Of a DNA stretch of 64,000 nt, positions 1 through 9,604 are shown in pieces (positions within the stretch are counted from its first letter, which is position 1; the number at the start of each line of letters is the position of its first letter). This DNA is from Pyronema omphalodes (lineage: Eukaryota; Ascomycota; Pezizomycetes; Pezizales; Pyronemataceae), in the NCBI GenBank assembly GCA_024516155.1, contig JAJJXM010000092.1, forward strand, positions 93,537 to 157,536, read 5' to 3'. Under the pieces are notes generated by a model. It had not been told where the DNA came from. It saw only the letters and a program-made list of their open reading frames with translations, and did not search any database. The translations under genes and the position numbers were made by a program.

Positions 1-402
1 TACTCATTTTTTAAAGGGACATGACTTACGTGTTTTCCCCTAACAGAGAACAGAGAATCTAAGCAACACATCCTCGTCCTAACCTTCCCACTAGTCCCCG
101 ATGTAAGATACATTTCCGACATGTAGTAAATCCTATTCCCTTCTTCTCTTTCGAAATCTTAATCCTATCGAATTTCCATTCCTCCGGGTCCTCTATTTTT
201 ACAAAAGTATCAGCACGCCGAGTACCAGTACGGCAATCCCAAAAAGAAAACCTAGTCTCCCTATCCTAGTTTGTTTCTTCTTCCCTATGCTCTTCCTCTT
301 TCCTTCTTCTTTCCCCAAAAGTTACCCTGTACATCGCAGTCTATCCATCCTTCCAGCATACATCCGCCAATTCCCCACCAACCCAAAAATCACAGCCAGC
401 CA
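1..402. other. Left-edge flank, no gene seen
   Basis: AT-rich, C/T-rich DNA leading into the minisatellite. An open frame from 287 continues into the repeat, but it is open only because the 9-bp unit has no stop in any frame. I see no gene here. Confidence 0.6.
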
Positions 403-807
403 CCATAATTCCCATAATTCCCATAATTCCCATAATTCCCATAATTCCCATAATTCCCATAATTCCCATAATTCCCATAATTCCCATAATTCCCATAATT
501 CCCATAATTCCCATAATTCCCATAATTCCCATAATTCCCATAATTCCCATAATTCCCATAATTCCCATAATTCCCATAATTCCCATAATTCCCATAATTC
601 CCATAATTCCCATAATTCCCATAATTCCCATAATTCCCATAATTCCCATAATTCCCATAATTCCCATAATTCCCATAATTCCCATAATTCCCATAATTCC
701 CATAATTCCCATAATTCCCATAATTCCCATAATTCCCATAATTCCCATAATTCCCATAATTCCCATAATTCCCATAATTCCCATAATTCCCATAATTCCC
801 ATAATTC
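403..807. repeat. 9-bp minisatellite, 45 copies
   Basis: A tandem array of the unit CCATAATTC, 405 bp or 45 units, with no interruption that I could see by eye. Because 9 is a multiple of 3 and the unit lacks stops in five or six frames, it creates long spurious ORFs on both strands. The uniformity suggests recent expansion or continuing homogenisation. Confidence 0.97.
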
Positions 808-853
808 CCATAATCCCATAATCCCATAATCCCATAATCCCATAATCCCATAA
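808..853. repeat. 8-bp variant array following the minisatellite
   Basis: Directly after the 45th nonamer the period drops to 8 bp (CCATAATC), for five full units and a partial one. The only change is loss of one T from the nonamer. The switch is abrupt, not interspersed. Confidence 0.95.
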
Positions 854-931
854 CCAGTCCACACCATCGCATACTAGTATCCATACATAACTCAATTCCG
901 TCCAAAACCGTCAAAGCTATAATCATCCATT

Positions 932-1000
932 AGTTCTGCATAGGCTTTTTAGGCCTCAGTCAGCGTACGATTCAATAAATAAAAAAATAAATACTATATC
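932..1000 (+). mobile_element. LINE 3'-tail relic
   Basis: Contains GCATAGGC, then TTTTTAGGCCTC, then GTACGATTCAATAAATAAA. This is the same order as the 3' end of the full-length LINE at about 10883-10939 (GCATAGGCC, AAAGGCCTC, GTATGATTAAAATCAAATC). Only the last 65 bp or so and an A-rich tail survive, so it looks like a severely 5'-truncated insertion or a SINE sharing the LINE tail. The similarity is by eye. Confidence 0.55.
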
Positions 1001-1294
1001 AGGGCCTATACATAGTAGGATACATGAATCTATGAATCCGCTATAATATTTCGATGCTACTGCTTTACGATTCTCACTGTTCAATTTTTTTTTTGGTGAA
1101 GGTTATGGTGCCTGTTTCTTACACCTGAAGCTGTAGTCACGTGAGCCGACAGGAAGTTCTGCGTAAGCTTCGGCTGGCGTTGAACAATACTGATAGTACA
1201 AAGTATAGCCGAAGATATGTGAATAAAACAGGATATTGAAATCATATTCTGAACGAAAGAAAAATATATAGAGGAGGGAACCAGAAAAAAAGAA
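1001..1294. other. Spacer between LINE relic and tRNA gene
   Basis: No gene recognised. It contains a T-run at 1085-1095 downstream of the minus-strand tRNA gene. This run lies about 200 bp from the tRNA 3' end, and a short A-run on the + strand at 1286-1292 (T-run on the transcribed strand) just beyond the tRNA 3' end is the more likely RNA polymerase III terminator. Confidence 0.45.
1287..1294 (-). terminator. Probable RNA polymerase III terminator
   Basis: A run of A on the + strand just before the tRNA-Cys 3' end gives a T-run on the transcribed (minus) strand within a few nucleotides of the mature end, the usual Pol III stop signal. Confidence 0.5.
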
Positions 1295-1366
1295 GCTCCG
1301 ACCCCGATTTGAACGAGGGACCTGTCGATCTGCAATCGACCGCTCTAACCCCTGAGCTACCGGAGC
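1295..1366 (-). tRNA. tRNA-Cys (GCA)
   Basis: On the minus strand the 72 nt fold into a complete cloverleaf. The acceptor GCTCCGG pairs with TCGGAGC (one G-U), the D arm is GCTC/GAGC, the anticodon stem is GTCGA/TCGAC with loop TTGCAGA, and the T arm is CCTCG/CGGGG with loop TTCAAAT. The anticodon is GCA, which reads Cys codons TGC/TGT. There is no intron and no encoded CCA, as expected for a nuclear eukaryotic gene. Internal box A (TAGCTCAGGGG) and box B (GTTCAAATC) are present. Confidence 0.95.
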
Positions 1367-1639
1367 AAGTATAATATTAATATTGGATTTTGGTTATACA
1401 ACTGACAGGGAATGTCTAAAGTATGATTCAGACTGATTCTCGTAACATGAATGCACGTGTTTGGCAGACGGTTGAGAATCTCACATGGCTATATTTTGTT
1501 CGGATTCACAATCCGTATTCTATTAATACATGTTACAAACTTTTGAAGACTATTTCCCAAATCCAACCTCAAACCTGAACCTCTTTTTAACCCTCCGCCT
1601 CTCCATCAGGAGCACTGCTACTCTAAACAAGAAGTCAGT

Positions 1640-3984
1640 TCAAAATTCATTGTATCTTTTGGCAGGTGAACAAACCTTGTGCTTAGGAGTAAAGAAAAAG
1701 TCCTTAGGACAAGGTCCCAAGAACATTTCACTAATCTTGATCCAATCTCTGTAATCATGACTACCCAACAAAGTTTCCAGGTCACTACGACCTCTCCAAG
1801 ATGGCGGTCTGTCGTTAATCTTCGGTGGTAATCTCTCCAAGATACCGATAGGAACGTATCTTCATCATTGTTAGCTTAGTTTTAGGATCAAAATCAGAAG
1901 GAATAATTACCTGCAAGTGAAACTTAACCACTCGAGCAAGAATCTGCGGGTAGTAGCTACACCTAGCTCATCGGATCCCCAGCATTCAAGTCCGTACTTG
2001 ACGTAATCTCTAACCAAGTCCAATCGCTCGGTAGCGGACTTGTCAATGTACTGACCCTTCTGGATCTCCTCGAAAATCCAGGGTTTGATCAAGGCACCTC
2101 GTGCAACCATAACACTGTCGACACCACCCTTCTCAATTGCGTTGTAGTAGTCAACATGTGAGTAGCAATCTCCGTTACCAACGAAGTAGGTGTTCAACTT
2201 CTCGCGTCCTTCTTTATCTGCAGCGGTATCGACTTGTAAAGAGTTCTGTGCCTTAATATTCTTGATCAAAGCAGCAGTCTGGTGGATGTATTCCCAATCC
2301 GCAGATCTAGAGTAACGCTGCTGTCTACTTCTTCCGTGAAGAGTTACGGACTGAACATCACCGTGGTCGATAAGCTTGTTGATAAGCTTCTGTGCCGTGG
2401 GGTGGTTGTCTCTGGTTCCCATACGGATCTTGACGGTAATTGGGGTCTCCCCGGAAACGTAGTTCATTCCCTTTAACATCTTGATAAGCTTTCCTTGCTG
2501 GTCAAGTAAGGCACTGCCTCCTCCACTCTTGTAGATAAGGTCGATGGGGCAACCACAGTTGAGGTCGATAGCAGCGAGACCATGGCGGCTGGAGGCAGCG
2601 GTGGGAAAGAGGTTAGTGATGGCCTCGGTGGCACGGACAGCCTGGTCGATCTTGTTGGCGGCTACCTGAACTCCGAAGTGAGGGAGCTCGGAGCGGTGAG
2701 CACGAAGAAGAGCCCACTCGGGCTTGTGTCCGTTGAGGATGGAGCTGGTCATGGCCATCTCAGACCAGGTGATACCAGCACCGAGTCCAATACAGAGACG
2801 ACGGAAAGGCATATTACCGGTGGTGGTAAGAGGAGCCAAAAGAGGAGTCTCCTTTCCGATGTAGAGTCTTCTCTTCTCAGAGGGCTTTGGTGGGGGCTCG
2901 ACGTATCCTGCTCTGTGGTCCTCCTGATCGGGCTGGTCTCTAATTTTGCGGTTCCAGTCAAGGAAGATATCGCTTTTCTTAAGAGGCACCTGGTTCTTTC
3001 TGATCTTGATCTTGATGGTAACAGGAACGTTATTGACAATCTCTCCGTATGGGTCCTCGAATCCACGGTCGGGCATCTCCTTCTCCCAGTCAAGGACATC
3101 AGAAGTTCCAATCTCAGTCTTGCTGTTCTTGAGCTTCTCAGCCAGCTCTGCAGCGGCCTTCTCTTCGTATGCCTTGAGCTTCTCCTCGTCAACCACCAAG
3201 AAAAGCTCCCCGTTCTCCTCCTTCATGTGGCTTCCCAGCCACTTGCACTTCCACCCACTTGCACACATTCCACGCTCCTGGAATGCCGGGCAAACACCCT
3301 CGATATCCGCCGGCTTGCGCGCAAGGTATTCCCGAAGGTTATGCTCAAAAGCACACAAAAGTCTAGCCTTCTCCTCCGGTGCAGCCTCAGGCTGCTCAAC
3401 CTTAACCTCAGACTCCTCAGCCTTAGTCTCAGTCTTGTCAGCCTCAACCTCCGTAGCCTCCGCATTCCTATCACGCTTTCCACCCTTCTTATGGCGTCCA
3501 TTGGCTCCACGGTTGCTGGGACCCTTCTCTGCCGCATTCACAGCATATTCACAGACCGCAGTAGCAAACAAGCTTTCTCTGGGAATATGAGTGTAAGACT
3601 GGCAAAGCTTATGTTCCTCATTGCTGAAGTGGAATTTCCGCGCCTTGTTCTGACCGCGATTCTTTTTGCCTTTGGAATCGGCATTTTCTCCCTCAGCGTG
3701 GTGGGAAGCTTCGGCGGCATCATCGTCGACGACACGAGCAACTGGCTTGCGAACAATAATGAACCTATTTTAGATTCTCTGTCAGTAATCATATCCATAG
3801 ATGTTGGACTCAATTGCAGCAGCTATGACAGGTGGAATTCGTACTCGGCCTTCACAGGAGCGACACCATGTTGAGGGTCCCGGGCGTCGGTGGTCTTGAC
3901 TTTCTTCGCAGCATTGTCGTCCTCGCCGGTGATCTCGTCGGCAGAACGCTTCTCTGGCTGGGGAATGGTAGGTTCGGCCTCCAT
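1640..3984 (-). CDS. DUS3: tRNA-dihydrouridine(47) synthase [NAD(P)+], Dus3
   Basis: FMN-dependent reductase that converts uridine 47 of the tRNA variable loop to dihydrouridine. I model three exons, complement(1640..1859, 1911..3764, 3845..3984), giving 737 aa. The introns are 1860-1910 (51 nt) and 3765-3844 (80 nt), both GT-AG, and joining them restores KAE-FIIVRK and FTCR-YVPIG. An acidic, Lys/Glu-rich N-terminus precedes a CCCH zinc finger ([10 protein letters not shown]...C...GSH, near residue 205). The TIM-barrel domain follows, with the NCGCP motif carrying the catalytic Cys (near residue 450), a [11 protein letters not shown] substrate loop and a GNGD phosphate-binding turn. The start at 3984 has a good context (ACCATGG). 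The frame stays open upstream to 4143, so a longer N-terminus is possible. A 430-codon open frame on the opposite strand is a shadow. Confidence 0.93.
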
Positions 3985-4889
3985 GGTGGTTGTGGGAAGC
4001 TCGGGGTTTGTAAACTTGCGAAGGTTTTCGCGGCTTTTGCGATTTGAGAATTTTGGTGGGGCACTGGGCAGCGCCGCAGCGCGTGTGTTAGCGCGTTTGT
4101 GACCCGCTAGATGTGATATGGCTGGCCGCTGATGAGGTTGCACGGACAGTCCACACGCGGTAGACGCAATACTTTGGATGAACGACGCTTTGTTTTGGGG
4201 ATATTGGCAGATTCTGCAGTTTTGGAAAATGAAACAATTTTCGATTATATTATTTATTGAATTCTGCTTTGTAATTTACAACACTCGAGAGTGGAACGAA
4301 ATTGAAAACTCTCGGCCTCATTCCGTAGCTCAGCCTTACTTTGACTCGTTTACTAAGCAGCCTTAAAACACATACAGCGCGACAATCACCGCGCATATTC
4401 CCCGAGTTATTACGACCGAGACAAGTGCAGTAGGTCTCCAACTTCCTAGCAACATTTGCCCGGAAACTATCAGTAACCGGGAGGCAAAACAAGAATACAG
4501 CCAAAAACTGGACGAAATTTGAATATCGTGCTTAATTAGGGCCAAGCAATTGGAAAAGTATGTGCATAAATACCTACATAGCCGTAATGTTAACAACCAA
4601 GCACCCTAACTCCCCGGAAGATCAAGATGGATCATATACATATGTAAGACATCTCCTGCTTGGATTCGTTCCATAACCAGGAATTACAATGTTTCATCAT
4701 AAATAGAACTAAAAGATCTTCCTAATACATAGTCCAGCTGATTACAGGCTTGTGATGTCCTGATGACTGGTTTTGCGGAAAACGCCGTCGTTGGTGAATA
4801 GTGGATGGCGATCATGAGATAAGACTTGTTATAGCAAACTTCATGGACTATCATTCGTATGGATATGTTTGCTGGCTTGGATCGGAATT
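3985..4889. other. Intergenic region between DUS3 and LINE-A
   Basis: This is the DUS3 upstream region (divergent side), followed by AT-rich sequence up to the LINE insertion. Short open frames exist but none resembles a protein. No tRNA or repeat seen. Confidence 0.55.
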
Positions 4890-4902
4890 AAAATATCTCG
4901 GA
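4890..4902. repeat. Left target-site duplication of LINE-A
   Basis: AAAATATCTCGGA, repeated exactly at 10940-10952. The two copies bracket the LINE, so they mark target-primed integration and define the element ends. Confidence 0.93.
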
Positions 4903-5012
4903 AGCACACGCCACTCCAACGCTAATAAAACAACACGTTTTTCGCTTAATTATCCTAATCGGGAAGTCGGAGAGAACTCTCACGGCTTCACGAATTCTAC
5001 CCTCCGAGGCCC

Positions 5013-6833
5013 ATGGCTCCCATGAAGCCTCCCCCCCCTCCGCGCTTCGGCCTCACCTCCGATATGCGCATGTTCGGTGGCAGCAACTCATCCCGAGTCT
5101 CCACGCCTGCCCCCGCCGCCGAAGACGACGTGTTTGGGTCCTCCGCACCCGGCACCCCAACGCGTCCCAGTAAAGACGCCCCCTCCGCAGCCCCAGGATC
5201 AGGTTGGTCCTCGGGGAGCTCCCTTTCTTCGTGCCCCAGCACTGTGAAGAAACGCGCACACGTTGCGGCCTTCGGGTCGCTCGTGCAAAGCGAACTCCGT
5301 TCCGCCCCCGCGGTAGGCTCCCAGGCCTCCCCCCAAGTCAGCGTGTCCCTTATGGACAAGTTGTCGGAGCGCCTCGCCGCTGCGGAGGAACGTTTGAAGG
5401 CTCTGGAGGAGCAAATACGTCTCCAGGAAGCCCGCCCATGCTCGTGCCCGCAGGCAAACCTCGCGACGTCGACCCAGTCTACCGCCCTTCGCCAGCCCCA
5501 CCCTGTTGGCACCCAACAGTCTGCTCAGGCAGAGAAATCCAGAACTTCCTCCGTTGTCGTCGGCATGCCCAAGGCTGCCCCCATACCATCCCTCCCCGCC
5601 CTCCCGCGTGCGTCCAAACTCACCGCGGCCCAATCCTACGCCGCAAAGCTCCGCAGCAACCTCCCCGAGCTCCCCCCCCCGCCCCCCCCTCCGGCGTGGC
5701 AGATCGTTCCCTCACGCAAGCAGTTGAAGGCCCCCCAACGCCCTCCCAACTTCTCCGTCCCCGAAAAGAACCTCGCCGCTGAAGATCGCCGCATGATCTT
5801 CATCCGTCAGGACGGCGCCCGCCCCTCGTCAAAACCAGACCAGGATTTCACCGCCGCCATCAACGTCTGCTTGCACCTCCGCGGTGCACCCCATTTCCAC
5901 CGTGTAGCCCGAGTCTCCAGAAACTCGAAGGGAACGATCACGGCTACCACCAACCCGGGAGTGAGAGCGGATTCACTAATATTGTGCTACCGCAACGAAA
6001 TCCTCAATGCCATCCGTGAGGTTGACCGCTTTGTGGTGGACGTTAAACCCATGGACAAATGGGTCAAGTTGAAAGTCCACGCCATCCCCCTCAATCGTTT
6101 TCTGGGTAGAGGAAGGAATGGCCTGCAAAAGCTCGAGCTTGAGTTGCAAGCCAACCACGACCAGCTCGAGGTCATCCCCGGTGCTCGTTGGTTAGGCAGC
6201 AGACGAAGCATTCGCGAGCGCTTTGAACAGGGCGAGATTCAGTCGTCCTCAGCTGTCTTTTCGGTGAAGGGAACCCCCGCTGCGCAAATGCTCATCGCTC
6301 GGGGCGCCCTCCTAGGATCCTCTCGTTACCGTGTCGAGCTCTTCAACCACAACGGCCCTGACAGTCAGTGCTCGGGCTGTCTTAAGTGGGGACACATTCG
6401 GGAGAAATGTCAAACCCCCAAGCTCTTCCGTTGCCGATTCTGTGGTCAGCACCACGCCTCGGAGGAACACAAGTGCAGCATGATAGGATGCTCCACCTCC
6501 AAGGGACTCCCGTGCCAGCATTCGAAGGAGTCTGCTCGTTGCGTTAATTGCAAAGGCAATCACTACGCCAATGCTCGCAACTGTCCATCCCGCCTTGAAG
6601 CCTTCGCCCTGGCCCGTCAGCGTCGCCAGATGTCTTCCTCCTCCGATCCAGCCTCCCCTACAGCGGAAGCCTCGCAACCAGAAGCAGACCCCTCCTCTTC
6701 CGCCTCCAGCGATCCAAACGAACCCTCAACCACGGAGACCACATCAGCCCTCTCCACCCCCCGTCCTGCAGCCACGACGTCTGACCCAGACGCTATGGTC
6801 GATGCCGATGTGCCGGATAACACTCAATGCTGA
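5013..6833 (+). CDS. LINE-A ORF1, gag-like nucleic-acid-binding protein
   Basis: A 606-aa protein expected to bind LINE RNA into a ribonucleoprotein. A Pro/Ser-rich N-terminus contains a predicted coiled coil (DKLSERLAAAEERLKALEEQ, near residues 117-136). After a central basic region there are three Cys/His knuckles near residues 450-530: CSGCLKWGHIREKC (CX2CX4HX4C), CRFCGQHHASEEHKC, and CVNCKGNHYANARNC (CX2CX3HX6C). The tail is Ser/Thr/Pro-rich. The stop lies inside the start of ORF2 (overlap ATGCTGA). High C content in third positions contrasts with the surrounding AT-rich DNA. Confidence 0.92.
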   Translation: MAPMKPPPPPRFGLTSDMRMFGGSNSSRVSTPAPAAEDDVFGSSAPGTPTRPSKDAPSAAPGSGWSSGSSLSSCPSTVKKRAHVAAFGSLVQSELRSAPAVGSQASPQVSVSLMDKLSERLAAAEERLKALEEQIRLQEARPCSCPQANLATSTQSTALRQPHPVGTQQSAQAEKSRTSSVVVGMPKAAPIPSLPALPRASKLTAAQSYAAKLRSNLPELPPPPPPPAWQIVPSRKQLKAPQRPPNFSVPEKNLAAEDRRMIFIRQDGARPSSKPDQDFTAAINVCLHLRGAPHFHRVARVSRNSKGTITATTNPGVRADSLILCYRNEILNAIREVDRFVVDVKPMDKWVKLKVHAIPLNRFLGRGRNGLQKLELELQANHDQLEVIPGARWLGSRRSIRERFEQGEIQSSSAVFSVKGTPAAQMLIARGALLGSSRYRVELFNHNGPDSQCSGCLKWGHIREKCQTPKLFRCRFCGQHHASEEHKCSMIGCSTSKGLPCQHSKESARCVNCKGNHYANARNCPSRLEAFALARQRRQMSSSSDPASPTAEASQPEADPSSSASSDPNEPSTTETTSALSTPRPAATTSDPDAMVDADVPDNTQC

Positions 6834-9604
6834 AGTGCCTCACGGTACTTCAACTAAATTGCCGAAAGAGCGGTGAGGCTCTGACGGCGGTGATGGAGAG
6901 CGGTCTCGCTCTGGGTGCGGATGTGGTGTTGGTTCAGGAGCCCCCGACCTTCCAAGGTTGGCGCCATCCAGCCTACGAGTTCCTCTGGGGAGGAAGGGTT
7001 CTGACGGGGAGACGGCGGGATTCAGCGTGGCAGCTTCGTCCACGAGAGGACTTGGCTGCGCCCGGGGAAGGTGACCTCCAGGTGTTGGATGTCACATGCA
7101 GAGGTCATAAACAAGTACGTATTGTAAATGTTTATGACGCTCCGCGGACTGATGATGGAGTGCGCCCTGCACGCAATGCGGACTGGCGCAGGATTATAGG
7201 ACGGGACACTATTCTTGCTGGCGATTTCAACGCTCACAGCAGAAGGTGGAACCCCCTGTGCGAGAGGCCACTCCATCATCAGTTCTTGGAAGATCTGATG
7301 GACTCATTCGATCTCCGCTATGTCGGTGATGGTAAGGAAACCCACACCCAAACGGGCCAAATCCGACATAGCGTTATCGACTTAGTCCTGACGACGATGG
7401 AGCTTGAAGCCCACGTCGTTGCGAAGCTCCTCGATGACCCGAATCACTCCACAACGTCCGATCATGAGGCGCTGATCTGGAAAGTGGACTCTGTGACGGT
7501 CCCAGAGGACTTCGACGCCCCAACTAGGGGATGGGCGGTTGGAGAATGGCTGGAGAGTGACGAAGGAGCGCAGAAAGCGGCGTTAGATTATCGCCATCGA
7601 AGCGAACGCAGACCGCTCCTATCCGATCACTGCTCCGAGAACGACGTTGAAGAAGAGGTGGTTTGGGTACGTCAACAGTTGGTGGACATGCTGAACGCTC
7701 ACGCTAGGAAAATTCGCATCACCGCTCGGTCTAAGAAGTGGTGGCACCCCGATGTTAAAGCAGCACGCAGCGAATACGGCCGGAAACGGAGGGCAGCCAA
7801 GCGCGGTCAATGCTCGATAGAGGAAGAACACCGCCTCCGCAACGCCTATCTCAGCACCCAACGTCGCCACAAACGAGAGTGTTGGGTTTCTTTCTTGGAG
7901 GGAGCCAACGGGGAGGCGGTATGGAAAGTCCTTCGCGCGACCAAACCGCGAAACGCTGCGGTGGTTGGATCTCTTGAGGATGAACACGGCAACCAGGCTG
8001 ACGAGGAGGATGCCAAACGTCGAATGCTTGCAGACGTTTCTTTCCCCCCCCCGAACCCATACCCCGGTCACAGTGGCAACGAAGGTCCCCCAGGGCGCGG
8101 ATTCCTCCGAGTGACCCAAGAACTGGTCTCCGATTCGATCCACGGTCAGAGCAACTCTAAGGCTCCGGGTAGTGACGGGTTAGGAGTACCTATTATCAAG
8201 GCGCTCATGCGATGGGACCCTGAACGGGTGACTTCCATCGTCCATCACTGCGTGCGGCTAGGATTCCACCCAACCGACTGGAAAACTGCCAAAGGAGTCT
8301 GTATCCCCAAACCGGGAAAGACTTCCTACCGCAAAGCGAAGAGTTTCCGTATCATTTCTCTCTTAAGCTGTCTGGGAAAGTTAGTAGAAAAGGTCGTCGC
8401 CACCCTCATCGCGGAGGAGGCCGAGAGGCTGCACGCTTTTCACGCTGGGCAATTTGGTGGGAGAAGAGGTCGCTCTGCCGTCGACGCCGCGGCAGTCTTA
8501 ATTGAGGCGGTTGAATTCGCTTGGGAAAAGCAGAAACTCGCGGGCGCTCTAATGATGGACGTTAAAGGGGCCTTTCCCACTGTCAATCGAGACTGCCTTA
8601 TGCGGAAAATGCGGCGAGCAGGCATGGATGAATGCTACGTGCGGTGGGTATCTTCGTTTATGAGTGATCGAAGAGTCGAGATATCACTAGGCGGCGATTC
8701 AGGCACTCCCATCGAGACGAACACCGGACTCCCCCAAGGATCCCCCGTATCCCCAGTCCTGTTCTTGATCTATATAGCCGATCTCGCTGATCATGTCGAA
8801 TCAAGAGTCCCCGACGTAACAGGCCTGTCGTTTGTCGATGATGTAACCTGGATCGTGACCGGTGATTCTGCTCGAGAAGTCTCCGATAAGCTTGAACGGT
8901 GCGCAAACGCCTGCTCGTGGTGGGCCTCCACCAACGCGGTGGTGTTTGAGACAGAAAAGACGGAAGCCATGCTTTTTTCTCGACGGAGGGGAGAGGCTAA
9001 CCCTGACGAGGTTACAGTCTCGGTAGGTCCTCACCAGATCCCGTTCGCCTCCTCAGCCATCCGTTGGCTCGGCTTTTGGCTCGATCCAAAGCTCACTCTT
9101 AACCACCATCACCAAAAGTGGTTGACCAAAGCCAGGCAACAGCATGCTCGTCTGGCAAGGCTTTGTCGCGCTCAGGGACTCCCTCCGGGGAGCACTGCCA
9201 ATCTGCAGAAGGCGGTAGTCCAGTCAGTGGCTATGTATGGCGCTGAAATTAACGCAGTCCGGCGCCTAAAAGGCAAGAGCTCGGGACGCACTGCTCGGCT
9301 GCAACTGCTCCTCAATAAGCAAGCACGAGCGGTCACGGGGTGCTTCAAAACGACCCCACTCGGCTTCTTGATGGCTGAAAGTGCCGTACGCCCAGCGGAA
9401 GCACTCATCAAAGGCCGAGAAGCGAAATTTCGGTCACGCCTTCTCACTCGCCCCCGCCCCGCCCCCCCCCCTCGACCAGCACTCAACCGTCCCCGACCGC
9501 TGCGGCTATCACTCGGCTGCTTAAGCGCACGGAAAAAGCATGTGGATTCGAAGCAGTCGAAAATGTCACAGTCCCCGACCGCTTTCGTCGCTTCCCTGTG
9601 GTGA
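6827..9604 (+). CDS. LINE-A ORF2: APE endonuclease and reverse transcriptase
   Basis: 925 codons. The N-terminal apurinic-endonuclease-like domain shows VLQLNCRKSG, LVQEPP, ILAGDFNAHSRRWNP, SVIDLVLT and TSDHEAL, the metal- and DNA-binding motifs that nick target DNA. The reverse transcriptase follows, with SKAPGSDGLGVPI, IPKPGKTSYRKAKSFRIISL, GQFGGRRGRSAVDA, MMDVKGAFPTVNRDCL, GLPQGSPVSPVLF and the catalytic box FVDD. The frame ends prematurely after a C-rich tract at about 9451-9471. The natural continuation, RNase H, lies in the -1 frame. So this is either an inactivating one-base deletion, a sequencing indel, or much less likely a frameshift site. Confidence 0.93.
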   Translation: MLKCLTVLQLNCRKSGEALTAVMESGLALGADVVLVQEPPTFQGWRHPAYEFLWGGRVLTGRRRDSAWQLRPREDLAAPGEGDLQVLDVTCRGHKQVRIVNVYDAPRTDDGVRPARNADWRRIIGRDTILAGDFNAHSRRWNPLCERPLHHQFLEDLMDSFDLRYVGDGKETHTQTGQIRHSVIDLVLTTMELEAHVVAKLLDDPNHSTTSDHEALIWKVDSVTVPEDFDAPTRGWAVGEWLESDEGAQKAALDYRHRSERRPLLSDHCSENDVEEEVVWVRQQLVDMLNAHARKIRITARSKKWWHPDVKAARSEYGRKRRAAKRGQCSIEEEHRLRNAYLSTQRRHKRECWVSFLEGANGEAVWKVLRATKPRNAAVVGSLEDEHGNQADEEDAKRRMLADVSFPPPNPYPGHSGNEGPPGRGFLRVTQELVSDSIHGQSNSKAPGSDGLGVPIIKALMRWDPERVTSIVHHCVRLGFHPTDWKTAKGVCIPKPGKTSYRKAKSFRIISLLSCLGKLVEKVVATLIAEEAERLHAFHAGQFGGRRGRSAVDAAAVLIEAVEFAWEKQKLAGALMMDVKGAFPTVNRDCLMRKMRRAGMDECYVRWVSSFMSDRRVEISLGGDSGTPIETNTGLPQGSPVSPVLFLIYIADLADHVESRVPDVTGLSFVDDVTWIVTGDSAREVSDKLERCANACSWWASTNAVVFETEKTEAMLFSRRRGEANPDEVTVSVGPHQIPFASSAIRWLGFWLDPKLTLNHHHQKWLTKARQQHARLARLCRAQGLPPGSTANLQKAVVQSVAMYGAEINAVRRLKGKSSGRTARLQLLLNKQARAVTGCFKTTPLGFLMAESAVRPAEALIKGREAKFRSRLLTRPRPAPPPRPALNRPRPLRLSLGCLSARKKHVDSKQSKMSQSPTAFVASLW

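Noticed and set aside
403..853. Possible CRISPR-like array
   Set aside because: Contiguous short units without spacers, in a eukaryotic genome.
287..926. Four overlapping ORFs of about 180 codons encoding NSH, WEL, GIM and GNY repeats
   Set aside because: They exist only because the 9-bp satellite is stop-free in most frames. No flanking gene structure.
2582..3874. 430-codon ORF on the plus strand
   Set aside because: It lies antisense to DUS3 exons, whose homology and splice sites are clear. Its composition is that of a reverse-strand shadow.
9462..9471. Programmed -1 frameshift on the C run of LINE-A ORF2
   Set aside because: Poly-C is a poor slippery sequence, and LINE ORF2 is normally one frame. 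A one-base loss or miscalled homopolymer is simpler.
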